DNA of 64,000 nucleotides from Mycobacterium noviomagense (GTDB taxonomy: Bacteria > Actinomycetota > Actinomycetes > Mycobacteriales > Mycobacteriaceae): positions 620,001-684,000 of the forward strand of contig NZ_AP022583.1 in assembly GCF_010731635.1 (NCBI RefSeq), read 5' to 3'. Below, piece by piece: positions 18,485-25,726 of this stretch (positions are counted from its first letter, which is position 1; the number at the start of each line of letters is the position of its first letter). The notes below the pieces were generated by a model. It searched no databases. It was given only the letters and a program-made list of their open reading frames with translations, and was not told where the DNA came from. The translations under genes and the position numbers were made by a program.

Positions 18485-19126
18485 CTAGGCCGGGCGGTGG
18501 GCGCGGCCGAGCGCGAACTCCGCCACCGGCAGCGGCACCCACACAGGCAACGGCCGCTCGGTCCGAATGTGGTCGACATCGAACCCGGCCTCGGCGATCG
18601 ACTGCTCGGTGTGGCGGTGGCTGTGGCAGTTCCCCATCAATCGTGGGTGAAACGTCGCGTCGGCCAATCGCTGGAACCGGCCGCGGACACCGCCGCTGGC
18701 CACATGCTCGAGATACCGCAACTGCCCGCCCGGCCGCAGCCACGAATGCAGCTGCCGCAGAACCATATCCGGGTCCTCCACCGAACACAGCACCAGTGAG
18801 CACACCACCGCGTCGAACGGTTCTTCGGCAGTAAAGTGCTCGACGGTCTCGCATCTGACGTCCACCCGAACCGAGGCGTCGGCCCCCGCCTGACGTGCAC
18901 GGGCGGCCAGCCGCGGCTCGGGCTCGATTGCGACGACGTGTTCGACGGCCTCTGGATAGAGAGCGAAGTTCGTCCCGGTGCCCGCGCCGACTTCGAGCAC
19001 CCGCCCCGACAAACCGGCCAGGTTTTCCCGACGAAGCGCCCGCAGCGTGTCGGTCTCGTGCGCGGCGATGGTGGGCCAGACGCGGGCGAAAAACGGGTGG
19101 TGGACCGTGGTGGTTGTCGCTGTCAT
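18485..19126 (-). CDS. Class I SAM-dependent methyltransferase (Rv1147-like)
   Basis: A 213-residue methyltransferase: VLEVGAGTGTNFALYPE (motif I), VVAIEPEPRLAARARQ (motif II) and VCSLVLCSVEDPDMVLRQLH followed by LRPGGQLRYLEHV (motif III). The arrangement resembles the small UbiE/phosphatidylethanolamine N-methyltransferase-like group. ATG 19126 overlaps the TetR stop as ATGA, making it the last gene of an mmpL13-tetR-methyltransferase operon. A lipid substrate is plausible from this context but unproven. Confidence 0.85.
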   Translation of the reverse strand: MTATTTTVHHPFFARVWPTIAAHETDTLRALRRENLAGLSGRVLEVGAGTGTNFALYPEAVEHVVAIEPEPRLAARARQAGADASVRVDVRCETVEHFTAEEPFDAVVCSLVLCSVEDPDMVLRQLHSWLRPGGQLRYLEHVASGGVRGRFQRLADATFHPRLMGNCHSHRHTEQSIAEAGFDVDHIRTERPLPVWVPLPVAEFALGRAHRPA

Positions 19127-19821
19127 GCCGGGGAGCCCTCTCGGTGTTCACGTGCCATCAGCCGGTTGAGCAGTTCCTGCGGTTCGGCGTCCAGACCGAC
19201 TAGCCCCGCCACCAAATGCCCCCAGAACACTGCGCCCAACACCCGGTCAGCGAACGCCTCCGCATCGCCGAACGGCAGGTGCGGCTTGGCGATCAGCAAG
19301 GCGGCCACCCCATGGGCGGCGCTCCACAGCTGCAGCGCCACGGTCGTCGGATCACCGGGCGGGTAGATCTTTTCATCCATCAGCGTCTGGACGGTCTCAC
19401 GCATGTGCTTGAACGCCGAGCTGTCCAGCGTCGCGTCGACGTCGCTGCCGGACCGCCACTCACCCATGGTGGCGATCCGATACAACTCAGGTGTCGCGAT
19501 GGCGAACCGCACATAGGCCAGTCCTTGTGCGCGCAACACTTCCACGGCGGACTGTTGCCCGGACGCGACCCGCTGCATTTCCTGATCCAATTTGGCGAAG
19601 TAGCGGGCACACACCGCGTCCAGCAGCGCATCTTTGTCCTGGAAATGCAGGTAGATGGAGGGCGGCGTGACGCCCACGCGTTGCGCGACCGACCGGATCG
19701 AGACCGCCTTGGCGTGTCCGGTTTCTAACAGCAACTCGGTTGCAGCATCGAGGATTTCGTCACGTAGCCGATCACCAGAGCCACGCGGTGCGCGCGATCG
19801 TCGCAAAGTTTTCATCGGCAC
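19123..19821 (-). CDS. TetR family regulator of the mmpL13 operon
   Basis: A TetR repressor of up to 232 residues. DNA-binding part: ILDAATELLLETGHAKAVSI, RSVAQRVGVTPPSIYLHFQDK. The C-terminal domain has the WSAAHGVAALLIAKP pattern of the TetR_C_33/WHG group. The start may be GTG 19821 or ATG 19815 (better spaced from GAGG). It begins 1 nt after the mmpL13 stop and overlaps the methyltransferase. Likely operator: the palindrome upstream of mmpL13. Confidence 0.87.
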   Translation of the reverse strand: MPMKTLRRSRAPRGSGDRLRDEILDAATELLLETGHAKAVSIRSVAQRVGVTPPSIYLHFQDKDALLDAVCARYFAKLDQEMQRVASGQQSAVEVLRAQGLAYVRFAIATPELYRIATMGEWRSGSDVDATLDSSAFKHMRETVQTLMDEKIYPPGDPTTVALQLWSAAHGVAALLIAKPHLPFGDAEAFADRVLGAVFWGHLVAGLVGLDAEPQELLNRLMAREHREGSPA

Positions 19822-19822
19822 C

Positions 19823-22189
19823 TCAACTACTGTCCCTCACCGATGCAGGGGTCCGTTGTCCATTCCCGCTCGTGTCCCCCAGCCGCACGTCCGACCGGCG
19901 ATGCCGTCCCGATGCCGCAGCGAGCGGTGTCAACTCCTGAGCAGCGCCGGACTCGCTGAGCCCGAACCGCTCGTGCAGCCATGCCAGCGGCTTGGGCGCC
20001 CACCAATTCCACCGTCCAAGGACGTGCATGAACGCCGGAACCAGCACCATCCGCACCAGGGTGGCATCCGCCAGCACAGCAAGTGTGAGGCCGACACCAA
20101 ACATCCGCATGAACGACACTTGAGCGGGGATCAGCGCGGCGAACGATATCGACATCACGAGCGCAGCGGCGGTGATCACCCGGCCGGTGCGGGCCACGCC
20201 GAGCGCCACACTCTCGTCGTTCGCGGCACGGGCCGCACCCGGGGTCAGTCTGGCCGGCCGAGCGGCACCCGATTCCAGCCAGTACTCACGGATCCGTGAA
20301 ATCAGAAACACCTCGTAATCCATGGACAACCCGAAAGCGATGCAGAACAACAACACCGGCATGGTGGCCTCCAGCGTGCCGCTCGAAGTCGTTCCCAGTG
20401 CGTCGAGATGGCCGTCTTGGAAGATCCACACCAGTGCGCCGAACGCGGCCGTCAGCGAAAGCACGTTGCATACCAACGCCTTCACCGGTAGCACCACGCT
20501 GCCGGTAAGCAGGAACAACAGCAGAAAGGTAATGACAGCGATCACCCCGAGTACCAGCGGCACTCGCGACACGATCGCCCTGACGCTGTCGTGGTTGATC
20601 TGCGCCAGGCCTGCCATCTCGACGGATCGACCCGCCGGTTTGGTGACGGCGTGCAGTCGGTCAAGCTGGGTGGCCGAGGCTTGCGAAAACAGCGGTGCGG
20701 TGCTGGCGACGGTCAGGAATGCACTGCCGCCGTCGAGCCCGGTGGGGGCGGCCGGCGGTCCGGCGCGGTTTCCTGCCACGAATGTGCCAGTCGGGGCGGC
20801 GACCGCAGACACGTCGGGCACCCGCGACAGATCGGCGGCGTAGCGCTCAAGTTCGGCTGGGTTGAGGCCACGAGCGTCGGGGATGACGACGGAGACTCTC
20901 CTTCCGAAATCGTCGGCGAAATTGTTGCGTAACTGATCCCCGACCTGGTGCGCCGAAGCCGAAGGCGGCAGCACACGTTCATCTGGAAAACCAAATTTCA
21001 CGCCGAGGAAGGGAACCCCGAGCAACACCAGCAGCGCGACAACTGCCAAACCGATTGGCACGGCGCGGCTCATCACGAACTTGGTGGATCGGTACCAGAA
21101 CAGCTGCTCCACAGGCTTGTGGACCGGATCGGGACGATGGAGTACCCGGCGCGCCAGCCGGCGCACGTCCAGCGCGTCGAGCCGCGGCCCCAGCAGCACC
21201 ATGGCGGCCGGGGTCACCAGGACCGCCGCCGTGGCGACGAATGCCACGGTGGCCACACCGGCGTAGGCGAATGACTTCAAGAAGTACATCGGGAACAGCA
21301 CCATTGCCGCCATCGACAAAGCCACGGTGGTTGCGGAGAACAGCACCGTGCGGCCGGCTGTCGCCATCGTGCGGACCAGTGCCTCGTCTCGCGGGGTGCC
21401 CTCGGCAAGCTCGTCGCGGTAGCGGCTGATGATCAGCAGGGTGTAGTCGATCGCTAAGGCCAAGCCCAGCGCGGTACTGAGGTTGAGCGAGTATGTCGAC
21501 ACATCGGTGGTGAAGGCGATCAGCCGCAGCACCGACATCGAGCCGACAATCGCGAATCCGCCCAGGATCAACGGCAACGCCGCCGCCAACAACCCACCGA
21601 AAACCCAGACCAAGACGACGAAACTCAACGGAATCGCGATGGATTCCATGAGCAGCAGGTCGCGTTCGTTCTGCCGGTTGATCTGGGAGTAGACCATCGC
21701 CACACCGCCGGCACGTACGGTCACGCCGTCCCGGTCGTGCATCACTTGGCCGGTCAGCGTGGTGGCGTATTTCTGGGCGTTGTTTTCGCCGCCTTTGAGG
21801 TTTGCCACGATCAGTCCAGATTTGCCGTCCTTGCTGACCAGGTCGGCAGCGGCCTGCGGCGGCGAAGTCCACGCCGAGGACACATTGAAGACCAGCGGTG
21901 ACCGTTTCAGTTCCTCAGCGATGTCGGTGCCGACATGGCGGGCTTGGTCGCTGCGGGCGCCCGCGGCCGAGGTCACGACGACGAGCAGCTGCTGCTCAGT
22001 TTGGCTGAACTTAGCTGCCAGAAGCTGGATCGCATGGGCGGATTCCGAGGTGGGATCTTGGAACCCACCTGGAGACAGGCTCTTGGCAACCGGAATACCG
22101 AAGACGGCAGCACCCGCCAGGACCAGGACCGCCACCGCGATGATTCGCCGAGGTGCGGCGATGGCAAGTCGAGCGATTCCCTGCAGCAT
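19823..22189 (-). CDS. mmpL13: RND-type lipid transporter MmpL13, intact
   Basis: A 788-residue inner-membrane transporter with two MMPL repeats of six helices each, separated by periplasmic loops. It starts MLQGIARLAIAAPRRIIAVA. Helix 4 of the first half carries the proton-relay type GLALAIDYTLLIISRYRDE, and the second half has AFGLSMDYEVFLISRIREYW. As recalled, M. tuberculosis has this gene split into mmpL13a and mmpL13b; here the frame is continuous. It lacks an MmpS partner nearby. It heads an operon with tetR and a methyltransferase, so export of a methylated lipid is a reasonable guess. Confidence 0.92.
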   Translation of the reverse strand: MLQGIARLAIAAPRRIIAVAVLVLAGAAVFGIPVAKSLSPGGFQDPTSESAHAIQLLAAKFSQTEQQLLVVVTSAAGARSDQARHVGTDIAEELKRSPLVFNVSSAWTSPPQAAADLVSKDGKSGLIVANLKGGENNAQKYATTLTGQVMHDRDGVTVRAGGVAMVYSQINRQNERDLLLMESIAIPLSFVVLVWVFGGLLAAALPLILGGFAIVGSMSVLRLIAFTTDVSTYSLNLSTALGLALAIDYTLLIISRYRDELAEGTPRDEALVRTMATAGRTVLFSATTVALSMAAMVLFPMYFLKSFAYAGVATVAFVATAAVLVTPAAMVLLGPRLDALDVRRLARRVLHRPDPVHKPVEQLFWYRSTKFVMSRAVPIGLAVVALLVLLGVPFLGVKFGFPDERVLPPSASAHQVGDQLRNNFADDFGRRVSVVIPDARGLNPAELERYAADLSRVPDVSAVAAPTGTFVAGNRAGPPAAPTGLDGGSAFLTVASTAPLFSQASATQLDRLHAVTKPAGRSVEMAGLAQINHDSVRAIVSRVPLVLGVIAVITFLLLFLLTGSVVLPVKALVCNVLSLTAAFGALVWIFQDGHLDALGTTSSGTLEATMPVLLFCIAFGLSMDYEVFLISRIREYWLESGAARPARLTPGAARAANDESVALGVARTGRVITAAALVMSISFAALIPAQVSFMRMFGVGLTLAVLADATLVRMVLVPAFMHVLGRWNWWAPKPLAWLHERFGLSESGAAQELTPLAAASGRHRRSDVRLGDTSGNGQRTPASVRDSS

Positions 22190-22274
22190 GTTCGCGTCCT
22201 TCCACCGCCGACATGGTCGCGCTTCCCTGCCTGTCGACGTCGTTCGGGGCGGACCACCATCACTATCGGCGGTA

Positions 22275-22291
22275 ACTTATCAGCGATAAGT
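22275..22291. promoter_or_regulatory. Perfect palindrome upstream of mmpL13
   Basis: ACTTATCAGCGATAAGT has 7-bp arms ACTTATC and GATAAGT around AGC, with a third ATAAGT half-site at 22293-22298. It is 86 bp upstream of the mmpL13 start and is the probable operator of the TetR encoded in the operon. Confidence 0.75.
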
Positions 22292-22451
22292 CATAAGTGT
22301 CCACGACGCCCTCAGCACCCTTGTCCATAGATACGAAGGTGGCGCCACAGATGGTTCACCGCTCCGGCCGGCCGGACCCTACCCGACGGTAATATTGCCA
22401 CAATTTTCCGAACTGTGACTCAATGATTCCTTAATGGTTACCCATACGCTC

Positions 22452-22589
22452 ATGGCCATGTGGATCGACGACTCAAGTGCCGACGTCATCAAAGCCGACT
22501 TTGAGGCTCTCTACCACGGCGACATGTTGGTAGAGGGCGAAACCTCTGAGCAGCTCGACGACTGGCACCCGCTGCCCACTGCGAGCTGA
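22452..22589 (+). CDS. Possible small acidic protein (45 residues)
   Basis: Short open frame ATG 22452 to TGA 22589. The product reads MAMWIDDSSADVIKADFEAL and goes on with YHGDMLVEGETSEQLDDWHP, which is acidic and compositionally protein-like rather than shadow-like. No clear ribosome binding site is seen; the start could also be ATG 22458. No family is recognised. It lies alone between mmpL13 and the ACP gene. Confidence 0.4.
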   Translation: MAMWIDDSSADVIKADFEALYHGDMLVEGETSEQLDDWHPLPTAS

Positions 22590-23053
22590 CCCGCACATAT
22601 GGGCGGGCAGTGAGAAAGCGCCCAATCAGATGAGTTCACCCTCGCTTGTGTCGTTGCTGCATTCCTGACTTCCTCGCAAACCACGCTCGTCTCGTTACGC
22701 GCCTGATGAGTGTTGGTCATTGGGCCGCGAGATTACGACCGTGCCGGCTCTACCAGTAGCTGGTCGATAACGGCCAGCGTGGGCTTCGATTGAACCAACC
22801 CGCACCGCCGCTCGTGCCAGCAGTGTGGACGCAGTGAGTGTCAGCGGGTGCAGGGTGGATTGCCACCGACTCACTACAGCCGGCCTGAGATCACCGGATC
22901 GCTTGCCAGGTTTCCGGGCTTCGACGACCCTCAGCGGCTACTCGCGCCAGCGCGCCCACAGGCCGCGACTCGTAATAGGACTGAGTAGCTCAGCGACGGT
23001 TTGCCGTGGCACATGACACGGCCGCACAATGGTCAAGCGGAAGGAAGACTGTC
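22590..23053. other. 464-bp intergenic leader of the resorcinol/polyketide cluster
   Basis: No convincing gene. It should include the promoter of the seven-gene plus-strand run that starts at 23054. GGAAGGA at about 23040 is the ribosome binding site of the first ACP. No clear operator palindrome was found. Confidence 0.4.
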
Positions 23054-23293
23054 ATGTCGATCGAAAACGACATCGTCGCGTACCTGCGCGCGCACTACGG
23101 CGTCGAATCCGAGGACATCACGAGTGAATCCACATTGGACGATCTGGGAGTCGATTCACTGGGGCTACTCGCCCTCGCCGAGATCATTGAGAACAAGTAC
23201 GGCGTTTCGCTCAACGACGAGCGCATAGCGGGGGTGCGCACACTCTCCGACTTCAAGGGTCTCATCGAACTAAAGAGAACCGAAGTGGCCTGA
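23054..23293 (+). CDS. Acyl carrier protein, DarC-like (ACP1)
   Basis: A 79-residue acyl carrier protein. Phosphopantetheine attaches to Ser35 in LDDLGVDSLGLLALAE. The protein is acidic and begins MSIENDIVAYLRAHYGVESE. ATG 23054 follows GGAAGGA. It lies 48 bp before the DarB-type ketosynthase, the position of the dedicated ACP (DarC) in dialkylresorcinol loci, so it probably carries the acyl or beta-ketoacyl partner for that enzyme. Identity as an ACP is firm; the DarC role is inferred from context. Confidence 0.88.
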   Translation: MSIENDIVAYLRAHYGVESEDITSESTLDDLGVDSLGLLALAEIIENKYGVSLNDERIAGVRTLSDFKGLIELKRTEVA

Positions 23294-23341
23294 CGGCGCA
23301 CACAAAGTCTCTTTAGGAACTGCATCATCGGAGCCACCACT

Positions 23342-24493
23342 ATGAGTGCATACATCACAGCCACCGGCAGTTTTCTCCCGGGCTACCCGGTGACAAACGA
23401 CGAGATCGAAGACTACATCGGAAAGGCGGGTAACGCGTCGGCCGATCTCAAAGATCTCGTCCTCGCCAACTGCGGCATCAAGACGCGCCACTACGCGATC
23501 GACAAGAGTCAGCGAACCGTCGTGTCGAATACGGCGATGGCGGCCGCCGCCGTGCGCAATGCCGCCGAGCGCGCGGGACTCGGCCCCGACGAAGTCGAAA
23601 TGCTTTGTGCTGCTACGACGATGCCCGACGTGCTGGGTCCCGGGCATGCCAGCATGGTGCACGGCGAGTTGGGGTATGGGCCGCTCGAGATTGCGACTGC
23701 CCACGGTATCTGCAGTTGCGGGATGATGGCGTTGAAGAACGCATATCTGCAAGTAGCGATCGGCGAGAAGCGCAATGCGATCTGCGTGGCCAGCGAGTTG
23801 GCATCACGGGGATTCAAGAGCACCCGCTACGAGGGTCTGGAGGCGATCGCTGACGACGGGTCGCTACCGATGGAAACCGCGTTTTTGCGCTACATGCTCT
23901 CCGATGGCGCCGGGGCCGTGGTGGTCGAGAGCGCGCCAGCGACATCGGGGATCAGTCTTCGCATCGACTGGATTTCGCTGACGTCGTATGCGAACACCGA
24001 AAAGGCCTGCATGTTTTTCGGCAGTAACAGCAACACGTGCGCGACGACCTGGGGTGACTACCCGAGCGTCTCAGCAGCCGCTGCCGATGGTGCGTTCGTT
24101 CTGCGGCAGAAGCTCTCCCTGCTGCCGCACTTGGTGCGCGTCGGGATCGACGAGTACGAACGTCTGCTCGCCATGGGCAAGTTCGACCCTGAGACGGTGA
24201 CCTGGTTTCCCGCGCATTACTCGAGCGAACGGATGAAGGCGATGATGTTGGGCGAGTTCCGTCGGCGCGGTGTCGCCGCGGGCGGTACCGAAGCGTGGTA
24301 CAGCAACCTGACGAGAGTCGGAAATGTCGGGAGCGCAGCCATTTTCGTCATTCTCGACGAGATGGTGACGGAGGGCCTGATCAAGGATGGCGACACGCTG
24401 TTGTGCATGGTCCCGGAGTCAGGCCGGTTCGTGGTCTCGTTCATGCATCTGACCGCGGTGTCGGCGGCTGCGGTCTCGGACGTCAAGCCATGA
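23342..24493 (+). CDS. DarB/StlD-type ketosynthase (KAS III-like), cyclohexanedione-forming
   Basis: A 383-residue thiolase-fold enzyme. It begins YITATGSFLPGYPVTNDEIE. Catalytic triad as I align it: Cys124 in GICSCGMMALKNAY, His292 in WFPAHYSSERM, Asn328 in LTRVGNVGSAA. The C-terminal ILDEMVTEGLIKDGDTLLCM followed by VPESGRF is typical of the DarB/StlD branch, which joins a beta-ketoacyl thioester and an (unsaturated) acyl thioester into a 2,5-disubstituted cyclohexane-1,3-dione. The next gene is a DarA homologue with ATGA overlap, which supports this branch over FabH or a wax-type KAS III. The active-site context CSCGM differs from the usual CCAGM. Confidence 0.8.
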   Translation: MSAYITATGSFLPGYPVTNDEIEDYIGKAGNASADLKDLVLANCGIKTRHYAIDKSQRTVVSNTAMAAAAVRNAAERAGLGPDEVEMLCAATTMPDVLGPGHASMVHGELGYGPLEIATAHGICSCGMMALKNAYLQVAIGEKRNAICVASELASRGFKSTRYEGLEAIADDGSLPMETAFLRYMLSDGAGAVVVESAPATSGISLRIDWISLTSYANTEKACMFFGSNSNTCATTWGDYPSVSAAAADGAFVLRQKLSLLPHLVRVGIDEYERLLAMGKFDPETVTWFPAHYSSERMKAMMLGEFRRRGVAAGGTEAWYSNLTRVGNVGSAAIFVILDEMVTEGLIKDGDTLLCMVPESGRFVVSFMHLTAVSAAAVSDVKP

Positions 24494-25458
24494 CTACGGC
24501 ATCCGAGGTCGTATCGGACGGGCGGCCGCAGCCTCGCGCGGTGGTGTACCTCTATTCGCAGACGGGGCAGCTGCGGGAGGTCGCCGATGCATTGACCGCT
24601 CCTCTCGTCTCCCGCGGGTGGGACATCCGGCGGGTGCAGGTACAGCCGCGCGTCGCGTTCCCTTTCCCGTGGCCGATCCGGCGATTCTTCGGGGTGTTCC
24701 CTTCGGCGGTGGACCCGGAGGCGGTCGTGGAGCTCATCGAGCCGGCGGGCGGCTTCTCCAGCGACCCAGAGGAATTGGTGATCCTGGCCTACCAGGTGTG
24801 GTATTTAGCGCCCTCGCTTCCCGTCCGGTCACTGCTGAAAGCGCATCCTGAGGCAGTCCGCAACCGGTCGGTGGTCTCGCTGATCGCCTGCCGCAACATG
24901 TGGTACTCGGCGGCGATCGAAGTGTCCGCGCTGCTGCGATCCGCGGGTGCAAGACGCGTCGAGGTCATCGCCGCGACCGACACACGGCCGCAGGCGACGA
25001 CATTTGTGACCACCCTGCGCTGGTTGCTGACGGGGAATCGCGAACCCTTCCTGTGGTTCGGGCGGGCCGGGATCGGCGACGCGGAAATGGCTCGGATCGC
25101 CGATGTAGGGCGATGCATCGCCGAGTCGAGGCGGTGCCCCGAAGAGGCGGCGCCCATCGTGCCCACCCTGGCTGCGGCGGATCTTCTCTCCGGGGTGGTT
25201 TTTCGGAGATGGGGCGCAACAGTGAGGTCGGCTCGGCGATGTGGTGCGGTGGTGGAGGGCGCGAGTTTGGCGATGTTCGTCCTCGGCTTGGCCATCGGCA
25301 TCATGGTCGGTCTTCCTTTGATCGGATGCGCGGCACTCGCCGGCGGCGCGCGGTTCGAGGCGCTGGTCGCTGGTTTCGTGCGGGGCCGGATCTCATTCGG
25401 CGGAGGAGCTGTCCCCCAGCCGGCGATCGGTGATCGCCGAGACACAATCCGGACATGA
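24490..25458 (+). CDS. DarA-type dialkylresorcinol aromatase
   Basis: A 322-residue flavodoxin-like protein matching the DarA family. Y22-SQTGQL-28 forms the flavin/phosphate loop. Also present are the family-typical segments AFPFPWPIRRFFGVFP, LVILAYQVWYLAPSLPV and VSLIACRNMW, then a LLTG segment (RWLLTGNREPFLWFG). The C-terminal third holds two hydrophobic segments (SLAMFVLGLAIGIMVGLPLI), suggesting membrane association. DarA oxidises the DarB cyclohexanedione to a 2,5-dialkylresorcinol. ATG 24490 overlaps the ketosynthase stop. In databases it may appear as dialkylresorcinol condensing enzyme. Confidence 0.82.
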   Translation: MTTASEVVSDGRPQPRAVVYLYSQTGQLREVADALTAPLVSRGWDIRRVQVQPRVAFPFPWPIRRFFGVFPSAVDPEAVVELIEPAGGFSSDPEELVILAYQVWYLAPSLPVRSLLKAHPEAVRNRSVVSLIACRNMWYSAAIEVSALLRSAGARRVEVIAATDTRPQATTFVTTLRWLLTGNREPFLWFGRAGIGDAEMARIADVGRCIAESRRCPEEAAPIVPTLAAADLLSGVVFRRWGATVRSARRCGAVVEGASLAMFVLGLAIGIMVGLPLIGCAALAGGARFEALVAGFVRGRISFGGGAVPQPAIGDRRDTIRT

Positions 25459-25465
25459 GAGCGTC

Positions 25466-25726
25466 ATGACCGCTGACGCTTCAGAGTATCAGGAACTTGT
25501 CGACTGGCTGACCGTCAAGGTCGCCGGATACGTCAACGTTGCGCCTGACGCGATCGGCATTGACACCCCGCTGGCCGATTGTGGGATCGACTCGGTCTCC
25601 GCCATGGCGCTATGCGCGGACCTGCAGTGCGAGAAGGGTTTCGACGTCGAAACCACCACCGTCTGGGACTACCCGACCATCGATGCCATCGCGGCGTATC
25701 TGCTCACCGAGCGAGCCGCGCCATGA
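25466..25726 (+). CDS. Second acyl carrier protein (ACP2), polyketide-type
   Basis: An 86-residue carrier protein with Ser43 in the motif LADCGIDSVSAMALCADL, followed by TTTVWDYPTIDAIAAYL, the helix III pattern of PKS/FAAL-partner carriers. It starts 7 bp after the DarA stop and overlaps the PKS start by ATGA. The position between DarA and a KS-AT-ACP enzyme, with an acyl-AMP ligase downstream, suggests it receives the activated fatty acid and hands it to the KS. Confidence 0.87.
   Translation: MTADASEYQELVDWLTVKVAGYVNVAPDAIGIDTPLADCGIDSVSAMALCADLQCEKGFDVETTTVWDYPTIDAIAAYLLTERAAP

Noticed and set aside
22590..23053. Transposase or integrase remnant at the left edge of the polyketide block
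   Set aside because: Looked for terminal repeats and transposase motifs and found none.
23342..24493. Assignment of the ketosynthase as housekeeping FabH
   Set aside because: The active-site context (CSCGM), the WFPAHYSSE His motif, the VPESGRF ending and the adjoining DarA gene all point to the DarB/StlD branch.
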